Made by a program: the position numbers and the translations under genes. The notes below the pieces were generated by a model, which saw only the letters and a program-made list of their open reading frames with translations, made no database searches and was not told where the DNA came from. DNA of 64,000 bases from Mucilaginibacter psychrotolerans (lineage in GTDB: Bacteria > Bacteroidota > Bacteroidia > Sphingobacteriales > Sphingobacteriaceae), in NCBI RefSeq assembly GCF_004519315.1, contig NZ_SOZE01000003.1, forward strand, positions 62,001 through 126,000. Direction: 5' to 3'. Numbering within the stretch: the first letter of the stretch is position 1; each line of letters begins with the position of its first letter. This document shows positions 52,535 to 61,119 of the stretch, piece after piece.

Positions 52535-53806
52535 ATGGCAGATATACAGGAGAAGCCGAACAAAGGGCGCGGCGCATTAGGGTTCATCTTTGTTACCGTA
52601 CTTATTGATACCATGGGCTTGGGTATCATCATCCCCATACTCCCAACCTTGCTCGAAAATTTAGGTCATGTAGGCGTGAGTATGGCCAGCCAATACAGTG
52701 GTTGGCTTACGTTTACGTATGCTACCATGCAGTTTGTATGTGCGCCCATCCTTGGCAATCTGAGCGACCGTTACGGTCGCCGCCCGGTATTATTATTCAG
52801 CCTCCTCGGTTTCGGGATAGATTACCTTTTTATGGGCTTTGCACCTACCATCTTCTGGCTGTTTATCGGGCGTTTTATTGCCGGGGTAGCGGGTGCAAGC
52901 ACAACCACGGCAACAGCCTACATATCAGATGTAAGTACCGGCGATAAACGCGCGGCGAACTTCGGCTTAATAGGTGCGGCTACCGGCCTGGGTTTTATTT
53001 TGGGGATAGGGCTCGGCGGGTTTTTAGGCGGTATATTTATCAGGCTACCATTTTTTGTTGCAGCGGGGCTTGCATTTATCAATGCCATATATGGCTTCTT
53101 CGTTCTGCCCGAGTCGCTCGACGTTAACAACCGCCGCCAGTTCCAAATTAAACGCGCTAACCCGATTGGTTCCTTGTTAAGCCTCAAGAATCATTCGATG
53201 GCTGTAAGTACTTTAATAACCGCCTATACCATTGTGTACATAGGCCAAAAGGCAGTAGAAAGCGTACTTCCGTTTTATGTAGTAGAAAAATTTAAGTGGA
53301 CGGAAACCAGCATCGGCGCACTCGGGATTTTCTTAGGCTTGCTTATTGTTGGCGTACAGGGCGGGCTGGTAAGATGGACGATACCAAAATTCGGACTGAG
53401 AAAAAATATATTGGCCGGCATTGCCTGCTATGGAATAGGGTTGATACTCATCTCTTTTAATAATACTCCATGGCTGATGTACGCATTCATGATACCCTAT
53501 TGTATAGGTGGCATAGGTGGCACGGCTATGCAAGGCTTTATATCAGAACACGTTTCGCCAAAAGAACAGGGAGAACTACAGGGCGCATTAACAAGTTTAG
53601 TTAGTCTGACTACCATTATAGGCCCGCTGATGATGACCAGCATCTTCCATCATTTCACCACCAACGAATCCAAGGTTTATTTTCCGGGAGCGCCGTTTTT
53701 GTTGGGTGCTATCATGATGGGATTGGCCATCATTTTAACCATCAGGAGTTTCAAGAAGAAAGACCCCAAGCTACTAGCGCAGAAAGCTATCATTCCAACC
53801 CGCTAA
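52535..53806 (+). CDS. MFS transporter, TCR/Tet-like (tandem paralogue)
   Basis: A 423-residue carrier clearly paralogous to the preceding one: [42 protein letters not shown] and GRFIAGVAGASTTTATAYIS repeat the same motifs at the same positions, and both end with a SPKEQGELQG-type motif in the second half. Likely a local duplication with diverged specificity. It overlaps the convergent DUF502 gene by 17 bases. Confidence 0.87.
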   Translation: MADIQEKPNKGRGALGFIFVTVLIDTMGLGIIIPILPTLLENLGHVGVSMASQYSGWLTFTYATMQFVCAPILGNLSDRYGRRPVLLFSLLGFGIDYLFMGFAPTIFWLFIGRFIAGVAGASTTTATAYISDVSTGDKRAANFGLIGAATGLGFILGIGLGGFLGGIFIRLPFFVAAGLAFINAIYGFFVLPESLDVNNRRQFQIKRANPIGSLLSLKNHSMAVSTLITAYTIVYIGQKAVESVLPFYVVEKFKWTETSIGALGIFLGLLIVGVQGGLVRWTIPKFGLRKNILAGIACYGIGLILISFNNTPWLMYAFMIPYCIGGIGGTAMQGFISEHVSPKEQGELQGALTSLVSLTTIIGPLMMTSIFHHFTTNESKVYFPGAPFLLGAIMMGLAIILTIRSFKKKDPKLLAQKAIIPTR

Positions 53807-54383
53807 CGCCGCCGGAGATAACGAATTTCATAATGTCGCCTGCGCTCTTATCGATAGGCTTCACTTTTTCGGCAGAAACGATAACGACCTGACCGGCGAA
53901 AGAATAAGACCAGGGGAAATAAACTGCAACTTCGCCCGGCAAGCCTATTGAAGCCATGTCCTTCTGTACCAGGAAACCAATTTTTTTGAGGCCGAACTCG
54001 TTCACTTCCACTAAAACCGGTTCATTGAACTTCTTTTCCTCCCCTACAAATGCCTCTGTAAGATCTTTGATAGACGAGTAAAGGAATTTGAATATGGGCA
54101 AGCGGTTGAGCCAGCGCCGGAACCAGTTCTTTATCGGGTCGGTTATAACATTGGTAACTAATATGCCCGCTACCAGAATGATAACCAATACGTTGAGGAT
54201 ACCCAAACCAGGAATATAGATGGGTTTGCCGGCTTTATCTACCCAAAGTTCCCCACTAAGGTTTAGTAAGTTATCTACTTTAGATACGGCCCAAAAAACC
54301 AGAAAAAATGCCGCGCCCAAAGGCACAACGATCAATAAACCTTTAACGAAATAGTTTAACAGGGCGCTGAATAACCTTTTCAT
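53790..54383 (-). CDS. DUF502 membrane protein
   Basis: A 197-residue inner-membrane protein with two hydrophobic helices at about 10-35 and 57-80, then a soluble C-terminal domain. The linker PIKNWFRRWLNRLPIFKFLYSSI is characteristic of the DUF502 family. Role unknown. A -7 promoter box ends four bases ahead of its ATG. It is 14 bases downstream of murF-alr. Confidence 0.88.
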   Translation of the reverse strand: MKRLFSALLNYFVKGLLIVVPLGAAFFLVFWAVSKVDNLLNLSGELWVDKAGKPIYIPGLGILNVLVIILVAGILVTNVITDPIKNWFRRWLNRLPIFKFLYSSIKDLTEAFVGEEKKFNEPVLVEVNEFGLKKIGFLVQKDMASIGLPGEVAVYFPWSYSFAGQVVIVSAEKVKPIDKSAGDIMKFVISGGVSGLE

Positions 54384-54387
54384 GCGG

Positions 54388-54395
54388 CAAATATA
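54388..54395 (-). promoter_or_regulatory. Bacteroidetes -7 box (TATATTTG) at the DUF502 start
   Basis: TAnnTTTG on the minus strand ends four bases before the ATG, inside the short gap after murF-alr. If used, the transcript is leaderless. Confidence 0.45.
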
Positions 54396-54397
54396 AG

Positions 54398-56863
54398 CTA
54401 TTCGTAAAAGTACACCCGTTTTACCCGTTGTGAAATATTTGTTAAAATTTCATAGGGGATGGTACCTATTTGGTTGGCAAGTTGCTCTATGCGCTGCTGC
54501 TCGTCAAAAATGATTACTTCGTCGCCCTCGCGCACATCACCTGCAACCTCGCTGATATCAAGCATGCACATATCCATAGACACGTTGCCAACGGTGGGCA
54601 CCAGTACACCGTTCACCAGCATACGCCCAACCCCATTGCCAAATGCCCGCAGGTAGCCATCGGCGTAGCCAATACGCACAGTTGCAATCATTCCGTCTTT
54701 TTTAAGGCTGCCATTGCGATTATAGCCGATAGTGTCATTAGCCGGCACTTTCTTCACCTGCGATACCGTGGTTTTAAGCGTAGCTACGGGTCTTAGCCCG
54801 GCATCATCTGCAGGCACGGCGGCATCAACACCGTAGAGGCCAATGCCCAGGCGCACCATGTCGTACTGCGCGGTTGGCCAGCGGGTAATGCCCGATGTAT
54901 TGCTGATGTGCTTCATTGCCATGTACCCTATCGCCTCTTCAATTTGTTTGTAGGCTTTCTCAAAAATGCTGATCTGCTTCAGGGTAAACAAATCGTGCTG
55001 CTCATTGTCACTGGCTGCCAGGTGCGAGAATATAGATTTTACTTTTACGTACTTGTTTACCTCCAGCAAGTCGCAAAGAGTTTCCACCTCGTAATCCTCA
55101 AAACCCAGGCGATGCATGCCGGTGTCTATTTTGATATGGATTGGGTAGTTTACAATGTCGTTCTCCTGCGCGTACTTTATGAAATCGTCCAGTAAAGTAA
55201 AACTGTATATTTCGGGTTCCAGTTTGTAAGCGGTGAGTTTATCATAGGCCAGCGGTTCGGGGTTAAGCACTACGATGGGTAGCGAGATACCGCCCTCCCG
55301 CAAGGCTATCCCTTCGTCGGTATAAGCTACGGCCAGGTAATCTACCTTATTGTATTGCAGCATATTGGCCACCTCGAAAGTACCGCTACCGTACGAAAAT
55401 GCTTTTACCATGGCCATTACTTTTACGCCGGGCTTTAGCTTGGCTTTATAATAATTCAAGTTCCCCAATAAAGTATTCAGGTTTATCTCCAGCACAGTTT
55501 CGTGCGCCTTTTGGCCCAGCGCACGGCTTATCCGCTCGAACTCGAAACTGCGCGAGCCTTTTATCAGGATGGTTTCCTCGCGAAAATGGAGGCTCCCTAA
55601 ATCATGGAGCAATGCAGCGGTATCAGCATAAAAATGCGTTTCGTACATGTTAAAGTACTTTTTGTATGCTATAATGTCCGTCCCTACACCAATAAAACGC
55701 TCTATCCTTTTATCTTTTATCAACTGGGCCACCTGTTTATACAGGTCGTCTTTTTGCAGGCCCGATTGGTAGATATCCGAAAGGATAACCGTTTTTTTAT
55801 AATGCTGGTTTTGCTGCCCCAGGAAATTCAAAGCAATCTCCAGCGACTGGATATCCGAGTTGTACGAATCGTCGATAATGGAGCAATCGTTCAGGCCCTG
55901 TTTTAGTTCTAACCGCATACTAACGGCATTAAGGCGTTCTATGCGGTCGTCGGCATCGGCGGGACTATAGCCCATGGCCAACATGGTAGCCCAGCAGGTG
56001 ATAGCGTTTTCTATCGAGGCCTCATCTCTGAAAGGTATCAGGCATTCTATTTCCTTTCCTTTGAAGGTGGCTCGCAGGTAGTACTTGCCGGCAATCGTTG
56101 TCTCACTAAAAACATACAAATCGGCCTGTCGGAATTTACGGCTCCATGTGAAACGCTCTGGCGCTTTCAGCTCGTTTTGGTAATCGAGTAGTACTTCGTA
56201 ATTGTATATCAGCAGGCTACAGCTTTTAAATAACTGAAGCTTTTCCTTAAGCTTTTCGGCAGGCGATGCAAAGCCTTCATCATGCGCGGTGCCCATATGT
56301 GTCAATATACCTACGGATGGCTTAATTATGGCCTCCAGGCGTTCCATTTCGCCGGTGGTAGATATGCCCGCCTCAAAAATGCCGAGGTTGTGCGACTCGC
56401 TTATCTGCCATACTGAAAGCGGCACGCCTATTTGCGAGTTGTAGCTTTTGGGATTCCGCACGATATTTTTCTCGGGGCAAAGTAATTGGTATAGCCATTC
56501 CTTTACGATGGTTTTGCCATTGCTGCCCGTAATACCTATTACCGGTAAATCGAATTCGTTACGATGATGCGCAGCCAGCTTTTGCAAAGCTTCAAGGGCA
56601 TTATCTACAAGCAGGAAACTAGCATCGGGCATCACTACATCTTGTTGCTGCTGCACTACAAAATTGCGCACGCCGGCGGTGTAGGCGTCCGCAACGAACT
56701 CGTGGCCGTTGCGCCTGTCGCTCAGGGCAAAAAACAGCGACGACGAAGGATTGGTGATGCGTCGGCTGTCTGTAAGCAAAACGCTGACGTGGTTATCCTC
56801 AACTACTTCGCCCGCTGCCCCGATGATTGCCTTAATCTGGCTGATAGCATAACTATTTTGCAT
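54398..56863 (-). CDS. Bifunctional UDP-MurNAc-tripeptide:D-Ala-D-Ala ligase/alanine racemase
   Basis: An 821-residue fusion for peptidoglycan precursor synthesis. Residues 1-450 form MurF: the ATP loop is VIGITGSNGKTIVKEWL at about 107-123, and RDEASIENAITCWATMLAMG and DSYNSDIQSLEIALN follow. Residues 455-821 form the racemase: PLP-Lys K487 in AMVKAFSYGSG and the catalytic Tyr in NDTIGYNRNGSL, with IKIDTGMHRLGF between. The fusion supplies D-Ala and joins D-Ala-D-Ala to the UDP-MurNAc tripeptide. It is known in Bacteroidetes. Confidence 0.95.
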   Translation of the reverse strand: MQNSYAISQIKAIIGAAGEVVEDNHVSVLLTDSRRITNPSSSLFFALSDRRNGHEFVADAYTAGVRNFVVQQQQDVVMPDASFLLVDNALEALQKLAAHHRNEFDLPVIGITGSNGKTIVKEWLYQLLCPEKNIVRNPKSYNSQIGVPLSVWQISESHNLGIFEAGISTTGEMERLEAIIKPSVGILTHMGTAHDEGFASPAEKLKEKLQLFKSCSLLIYNYEVLLDYQNELKAPERFTWSRKFRQADLYVFSETTIAGKYYLRATFKGKEIECLIPFRDEASIENAITCWATMLAMGYSPADADDRIERLNAVSMRLELKQGLNDCSIIDDSYNSDIQSLEIALNFLGQQNQHYKKTVILSDIYQSGLQKDDLYKQVAQLIKDKRIERFIGVGTDIIAYKKYFNMYETHFYADTAALLHDLGSLHFREETILIKGSRSFEFERISRALGQKAHETVLEINLNTLLGNLNYYKAKLKPGVKVMAMVKAFSYGSGTFEVANMLQYNKVDYLAVAYTDEGIALREGGISLPIVVLNPEPLAYDKLTAYKLEPEIYSFTLLDDFIKYAQENDIVNYPIHIKIDTGMHRLGFEDYEVETLCDLLEVNKYVKVKSIFSHLAASDNEQHDLFTLKQISIFEKAYKQIEEAIGYMAMKHISNTSGITRWPTAQYDMVRLGIGLYGVDAAVPADDAGLRPVATLKTTVSQVKKVPANDTIGYNRNGSLKKDGMIATVRIGYADGYLRAFGNGVGRMLVNGVLVPTVGNVSMDMCMLDISEVAGDVREGDEVIIFDEQQRIEQLANQIGTIPYEILTNISQRVKRVYFYE

Positions 56864-56920
56864 GGTACGAATTTGCTTATATTTCTATGAATAGAAGAAT
56901 TTTAACGAATTTTGGTTTTG

Positions 56921-57403
56921 ATGGATGCCCCAAAAAAAGCAAAGATAACCGACGAAACCGCAGGCCTGAAAAAGGCCGAGCATTATTGCGCTTACCAGGA
57001 ACGCTCGCAGCAGGAAGTGCGCGATAAACTGTACGAATGGGGGCTTTATACCACTGCGGTAGAAAACATCATTGGCCGGTTAATAGAAGAGAATTACCTG
57101 AACGAGGAGCGTTTTGCGCATGCCTACACGCGTGGCAAATTCAACCAGAAAGGCTGGGGCCGTATCAAAATAAAACAAGGGCTCAAGCAAAAGAATGTAT
57201 CGCCTGTACTTATTAAAAAGGCCTTGCAAGGCATCAACCTTAATGATTATATGGATACGCTTACCCGCCTGTTGGAAAAGAAAGCAGGTACTGTTGCTGA
57301 GCCAAACGCCCAAAAAAAGCTCTATAAATTGCAACAGTATGCCTTTAGTCGCGGTTTTGAAACTGAGCTTGCGGCAGAGGTTTTGAAAAACAGCGAGTTA
57401 TGA
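56921..57403 (+). CDS. recX: Regulatory protein RecX
   Basis: A 160-residue small helical protein that limits RecA filament growth. Three tandem three-helix units are readable: AEHYCAYQERSQQEVRDKLYEWG at about 17-39, LIEENYLNEERFAHAYTRGK and a C-terminal unit with ALQKLQQYAFSRGFE-like sequence. ATG at 56921 is preferred over a TTG at 56912. recA is not in the window. The next genes are tRNAs with their own promoter. Confidence 0.9.
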   Translation: MDAPKKAKITDETAGLKKAEHYCAYQERSQQEVRDKLYEWGLYTTAVENIIGRLIEENYLNEERFAHAYTRGKFNQKGWGRIKIKQGLKQKNVSPVLIKKALQGINLNDYMDTLTRLLEKKAGTVAEPNAQKKLYKLQQYAFSRGFETELAAEVLKNSEL

Positions 57404-57431
57404 AAAACTTTCAAAAAAGTTGAATTTTTCC

Positions 57432-57461
57432 TTGCAGAACGTGCAATTCTGTCTATATTTG
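57432..57461 (+). promoter_or_regulatory. Promoter of the tRNA cluster
   Basis: TTG at 57432-57434 and TATATTTG at 57454-57461 with 19 bases between them; one of the best -33/-7 matches in the window. It lies 66 bases ahead of the first tRNA-Gly. Confidence 0.75.
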
Positions 57462-57526
57462 CACTCCCGCAAACGAGATAGGCAGCGACGAAAAATCAAA
57501 GCTTAGTTTAAAGGAAAAATACCAAT

Positions 57527-57599
<73 letters not shown>

Positions 57600-57600
57600 C

Positions 57601-57626
57601 AAATCCCTTCCCGCCCGAAGGGATTT
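57601..57626 (+). terminator. Hairpin after the first tRNA-Gly
   Basis: AAATCCCTT and AAGGGATTT form a 9-bp stem; the T-run after it is short, so this may be a processing hairpin rather than a full terminator. Confidence 0.55.
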
Positions 57627-57667
57627 ATTGTTAGGAAGTTTGTACGGATACAACCGGCAAAAAGCCT

Positions 57668-57752
57668 GCTCAGATGGTGGAACTGGTAGACACGCAGGAC
57701 TTAAAATCCTGTTCCCGTAAACGGAGTGCGGGTTCGATTCCCGCTCTGAGTA
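57668..57752 (+). tRNA. tRNA-Leu (TAA)
   Basis: 85 nt with acceptor GCTCAGA/TCTGAGT, D arm including TGGTGGAACTGGTAGACACG, anticodon loop ACTTAAAAT (TAA), a long variable arm TGTTCCCGTAAACGGAG and T arm GCGGGTTCGATTCCCGC. Long variable arm confirms a class II tRNA. No encoded CCA. Confidence 0.96.
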
Positions 57753-57760
57753 CAAAAGAC

Positions 57761-57787
57761 TGATACAAGCCCGTATCGGTTTTTTTG
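57761..57787 (+). terminator. Terminator-like hairpin between tRNA-Leu and the second tRNA-Gly
   Basis: GATAC and GTATC form a short stem followed by a seven-T run. Confidence 0.5.
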
Positions 57788-57805
57788 TTAAAAATGAATA
57801 CCAAC

Positions 57806-57878
<73 letters not shown>

Positions 57879-57881
57879 CTA

Positions 57882-57914
57882 AAATCCCTCCCCTAACCTG
57901 GGCGGGATTTTTTG
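57882..57914 (+). terminator. Intrinsic terminator of the tRNA cluster
   Basis: AAATCCC with GGGATTT stem enclosing a C-rich loop and ending in six T. Confidence 0.8.
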
Positions 57915-58834
57915 TTTAGGTACCACCCAAACTCGGATCAGTCTGAACTACTATCCCGCTGTATCTGAGAAAAATGCCCTTAAACAGGAAAACGGAAGCC
58001 TACTCTTGCGAATTGACTTCCGTTTCCTAACCCTCGTTTGGCCGTGGCCGTCCGTGGGCACCAAGTTTTGTGTAAATTTAACCGACCCGCTCTCCTCTTT
58101 GTTAATTGCTAACGCTGATGTATCAATATTCCTGCGAATGCTGATGACTCAAATGTTGGCACCTGATGCTGACTTGTCAGTCTCCTTGCGGAGGCCTCTC
58201 ATTCAATGCCGCCTGTAGCGCTGATCTATCCATTATTCCTTGCGGAATTCCGGTTAGGGCATACTTGCGGACCTTTGAACTCGCCATCCTCCCGAGGGGA
58301 AGTCGACGCTGTCGTTATCCGTGCAACGTTGATGTATCTTTATCCCTAGAGAACCAAGATTTACCATTGTTTGCTAACGCTGATTGCTTCGGGACCATTA
58401 CCTCGTTTACCGTTCTCCGTAAAGTGTGGCAAAACCCGTAATACCCCTTTTTAATCACTTCCGAAGCAGTGTTGCTTTCGCTTCTTTCTTCTTCATGTGA
58501 CCCAGGCACTTCCCTAATCTTTAGCTCCCCCGAAGGTTCGCCCGATTTAGTTTCTGTAATCCTGTAAGGCTGTCAAAGTACGTCGTTCTTGATATTTACA
58601 ATATCGGCAGTTTAAGGTATATCTGTCAAGCTTTTTGCAATATTTTTTTGTTTTTCTTACCAACAGCTTATTAACATAAATTGAAAGGTTATTAACACTT
58701 ACGCAATATTGATAATGAATTGATTAAGTAGTTAGCTCACATACAGGACTTTTGGCATTATCAACATCTAAGTACCACAATTCGCATTTCCGATGGTTTG
58801 TCACTTATCTGGAAAACGCATGAAAATGGGAAAT
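57915..58834. other. Gene-free 0.9 kb after the tRNA cluster
   Basis: No convincing protein gene. Up to about 58440 lies a degenerate hairpin repeat array (see 58100-58390) with a short stem AAACGGAAG/CTTCCGTTT at about 57989-58026. From 58560 to 58830 the sequence is AT-rich and holds TTATTAACA (58668, 58689) and TTATCAACA (58758). Short open frames on both strands here overlap the array and look non-coding. Confidence 0.6.
58100..58390 (+). repeat. Degenerate repeat array with small covarying hairpins
   Basis: A unit of the form AACGCTGATsTATC..TATTCC-hairpin recurs at 58108, 58212 and 58320, with partial copies at 58133, 58164 and 58373. Small stems follow: ATTC/GAAT (58128-58139), CTGAC/GTCAG (58169-58180), CTCC/GGAG (58182-58193) and ATTCC/GGAAT (58235-58248), the last two with TTGC loops. 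Stem bases differ while pairing is kept. Confidence 0.6.
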
Positions 58835-59605
58835 TTAAATTTTTTCGGTTAAATGCTTCCAATATCTTTTGGGAATATGGCGCACGTGGAGGCGCGTATT
58901 TTTGCGCGAAGCGATGTTTACGCTGTGGAAATAGCATTTCCACAGTTGCTGGTAAATACCCTCTTCCTCACTGAAAGCGGCAATTACGTTGCCCGGCATG
59001 TTAGCGTCGGCAAAATCCATTTCGATGAATTGCGTATCGTGCAGGTCGTAATATAGCCCATATTTGCGTTTAATATCATAGATAATCCATTTCTGATCGG
59101 CATAACGGCTTTTAAAGTGTCGGATGAGCAGGGGGAGCACGTTAAAATCGGGTTCCACAGCTGCGTAGTACGTGCCATCGCCCAGTTGCTGAAAGCGAAC
59201 GAAGGCCTCCATCCTATGCTTCTCGCGCCGCATCATGCGCACCAGTTCCGATACACGCACTACGTATTTGTTACCGTAATCTTCTTCTATATTAACGGCG
59301 GAATCGAAAACATGGCGGATATAACCCAGTAGGTTATGGTCCTCCCCTGCTATACCGGCCAGATGAGCAGTATACAAACGCTGTATCCCCATCGGCGATA
59401 AGCGTTCCCTCAAGCCTTTCAATACCCTTGAAGCACGCTTTTCATCGGTAATAACTGAAATTACATCCTCAAAAAAAGCGCTGCTATAGCAATTGCCAGC
59501 GTGCAATTTTACGCCTTGTAATTTGAAGGCATAAACTTCAAATGCAGCACATAGCAGTCCCTCAAACGTACCATCGTAAATCAGCGCGGTAGCGGTCATG
59601 CTCAA
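58835..59605 (-). CDS. TIGR03915-type probable DNA repair/metabolism protein
   Basis: A 256-residue protein of the family that pairs with the TIGR03916 radical SAM protein. ALIYDGTFEGLLCAAFEVY at residues 7-25 and REKHRMEAFVRFQQLGDG, then PDFNVLPLLIRHFKSRYADQKWIIYD, are family features, with YGLYYD and a basic C-terminus (HIPKRYWKHLTEK). The reaction is unknown; some homologues are fused to a uracil-DNA-glycosylase-like domain. It overlaps the radical SAM gene by four bases. Confidence 0.87.
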   Translation of the reverse strand: MSMTATALIYDGTFEGLLCAAFEVYAFKLQGVKLHAGNCYSSAFFEDVISVITDEKRASRVLKGLRERLSPMGIQRLYTAHLAGIAGEDHNLLGYIRHVFDSAVNIEEDYGNKYVVRVSELVRMMRREKHRMEAFVRFQQLGDGTYYAAVEPDFNVLPLLIRHFKSRYADQKWIIYDIKRKYGLYYDLHDTQFIEMDFADANMPGNVIAAFSEEEGIYQQLWKCYFHSVNIASRKNTRLHVRHIPKRYWKHLTEKI

Positions 59606-60858
59606 AACAGGTTTAATTGGTTTTGTGCATGCTTAAGATACTTGCTTTGCGAAGTGGCCAATATAAACTGCTTGATGTTTTCGCCTGTAAGATCGCGCCG
59701 CTCAAACTGGTTGCTGTCGCAGGTGATAAAATACTTTGCACGGTTTAGGCTAACACCCATCTTCTTCAGATGCTCCCAATTAAGTTTACCGAACTTACGA
59801 CCACTGGTTATTTTTTGTGCCGATTGCACCCCGATGCCCGGCACCCGGAGGATTATTTGCAAATCGGCTTTGTTAATATCCACCGGAAAAGCCTGCATGT
59901 TGCGTATGGCCCAGGCCAGTTTCGGGTCGATATCCAGATCGAGGTGAGGCTGGGCGTTATTGACGATCTCGTTTACCTGAAAGCCATAAAAGCGCATCAG
60001 CCAATCGGCCTGATAAAGGCGGTTCTCGCGAACCATTGGCACTGCGGTACCCAGGGCAGGCAACAGCTTATCAGCCAGTACCGGCACATAGCCAGAATAA
60101 TAAACGCGCTTCAGCTTAAATTGCTTATAAAAGTAGTTGGCTGAATGCAGCACCTCGTTGTCATCCTCGGGCGTGGCGCCGATAATCATTTGCGTGCTTT
60201 GCCCTGCGGGTGCAAAATGCGGCGCTTTTTTAAATAGCTTCTTTTCTTCGGTATGTTTAATGATGGCATTCTTTAAATACCCCATAGGTTTGATCATGTC
60301 CTGCTGGTTTTTATCTGGGGCCAGCAATTTAAGTCCCGCTTCGGTTGGCAGTTCCAGATTTACGCTGAGGCGGTCGGCATACAGGCCGGCCTCGTTCATG
60401 ATTTCATCGCTGGCACCGGGGATAGATTTCAGGTGGATATACCCATTGAAATTATGTTCGGTACGCAATTTTTTAGCCACGCGCACCAACCGCTCCATCG
60501 TATAATCGGCGTCCTTAAAAATACCCGAACTTAGGAACAGACCTTCAATATAATTCCTGCGGTAAAAGTTGATGGTGAGGTCTACCACCTCCTGCACGGT
60601 AAAGGCGGCACGTTTGATATCATTGTTTTTGCGCGATACACAATAAGCGCAATCGAAAATGCAGTGATTGGTGAGCAATATCTTCAATAGCGATACGCAC
60701 CGCCCGTCTTCGGTGTACGAATGGCAGATGCCGTTGCTAGCGTTACCCAGGCCTTTATTCTCGTTTTTGCGCTTGCTGCCGCTGCTGGCGCATGATACAT
60801 CGTACTTGGCTGCATCAGCTAAAATATTCAACTTCTCCGTTATCCTCTCCTCATTCAT
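59602..60858 (-). CDS. Putative DNA modification/repair radical SAM protein (TIGR03916 type)
   Basis: A 418-residue radical SAM enzyme. The N-terminus has KYDVSCASSGSKRKN and a cluster site reading NHCIFDCAYCVSR (CxxxCxxC). SGIFKDADYTMERLVRVAKKLR follows. The C-terminal part ends with a helix-hairpin-helix DNA-binding motif, LRVPGIGVQSAQKITSGR. ATG at 60858 is preceded by a TATTTTTG box. It is co-transcribed with its TIGR03915 partner. The pair is widespread but its chemistry is not known to me. Confidence 0.88.
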   Translation of the reverse strand: MNEERITEKLNILADAAKYDVSCASSGSKRKNENKGLGNASNGICHSYTEDGRCVSLLKILLTNHCIFDCAYCVSRKNNDIKRAAFTVQEVVDLTINFYRRNYIEGLFLSSGIFKDADYTMERLVRVAKKLRTEHNFNGYIHLKSIPGASDEIMNEAGLYADRLSVNLELPTEAGLKLLAPDKNQQDMIKPMGYLKNAIIKHTEEKKLFKKAPHFAPAGQSTQMIIGATPEDDNEVLHSANYFYKQFKLKRVYYSGYVPVLADKLLPALGTAVPMVRENRLYQADWLMRFYGFQVNEIVNNAQPHLDLDIDPKLAWAIRNMQAFPVDINKADLQIILRVPGIGVQSAQKITSGRKFGKLNWEHLKKMGVSLNRAKYFITCDSNQFERRDLTGENIKQFILATSQSKYLKHAQNQLNLF

Positions 60859-60864
60859 ATCAGT

Positions 60865-60872
60865 CAAAAATA
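60865..60872 (-). promoter_or_regulatory. Bacteroidetes -7 box (TATTTTTG) of the DNA-repair pair
   Basis: TAnnTTTG on the minus strand ends six bases before the ATG, implying a nearly leaderless mRNA. Confidence 0.5.
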
Positions 60873-61119
60873 CTAATATAATTAGCATTAATTTAAGGAT
60901 AAAGGGATTAATTCTTAAATTATTTAGGAATATGGCGTACAGCAGAAGCATAATAATCTGCTGTTATTTCAATTTTCAAGCTGCTTTTTAGTAGTTTAAA
61001 TATAAAAACCGTTGGCCTGCAATCACTTCGCCACCCGATTTTTCAGCTTCACCTATTTTGGTTGAACGATGAAAGGTAATTCAGCTCAAATTAGCATCAA
61101 CAAACAAAAAACATCCGAT

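Noticed and set aside
57989..58026. Stem AAACGGAAG/CTTCCGTTT as an intrinsic terminator
   Set aside because: No T-run follows and no gene ends there; the tRNA cluster already has its own terminator at 57882.
58315..58509. 64-codon open frame on the minus strand in the gap after the tRNA cluster
   Set aside because: It overlaps the degenerate hairpin array, has no signal of a known family, and related repeats continue past its stop codon in other frames; more likely non-coding or decayed.
58668..58766. Three DnaA-box-like sites (TTATTAACA twice, TTATCAACA) in AT-rich DNA as a possible origin
   Set aside because: Each differs from TTATCCACA, three matches in AT-rich DNA are expected by chance, and no dnaA, rpmH or other origin gene is near.
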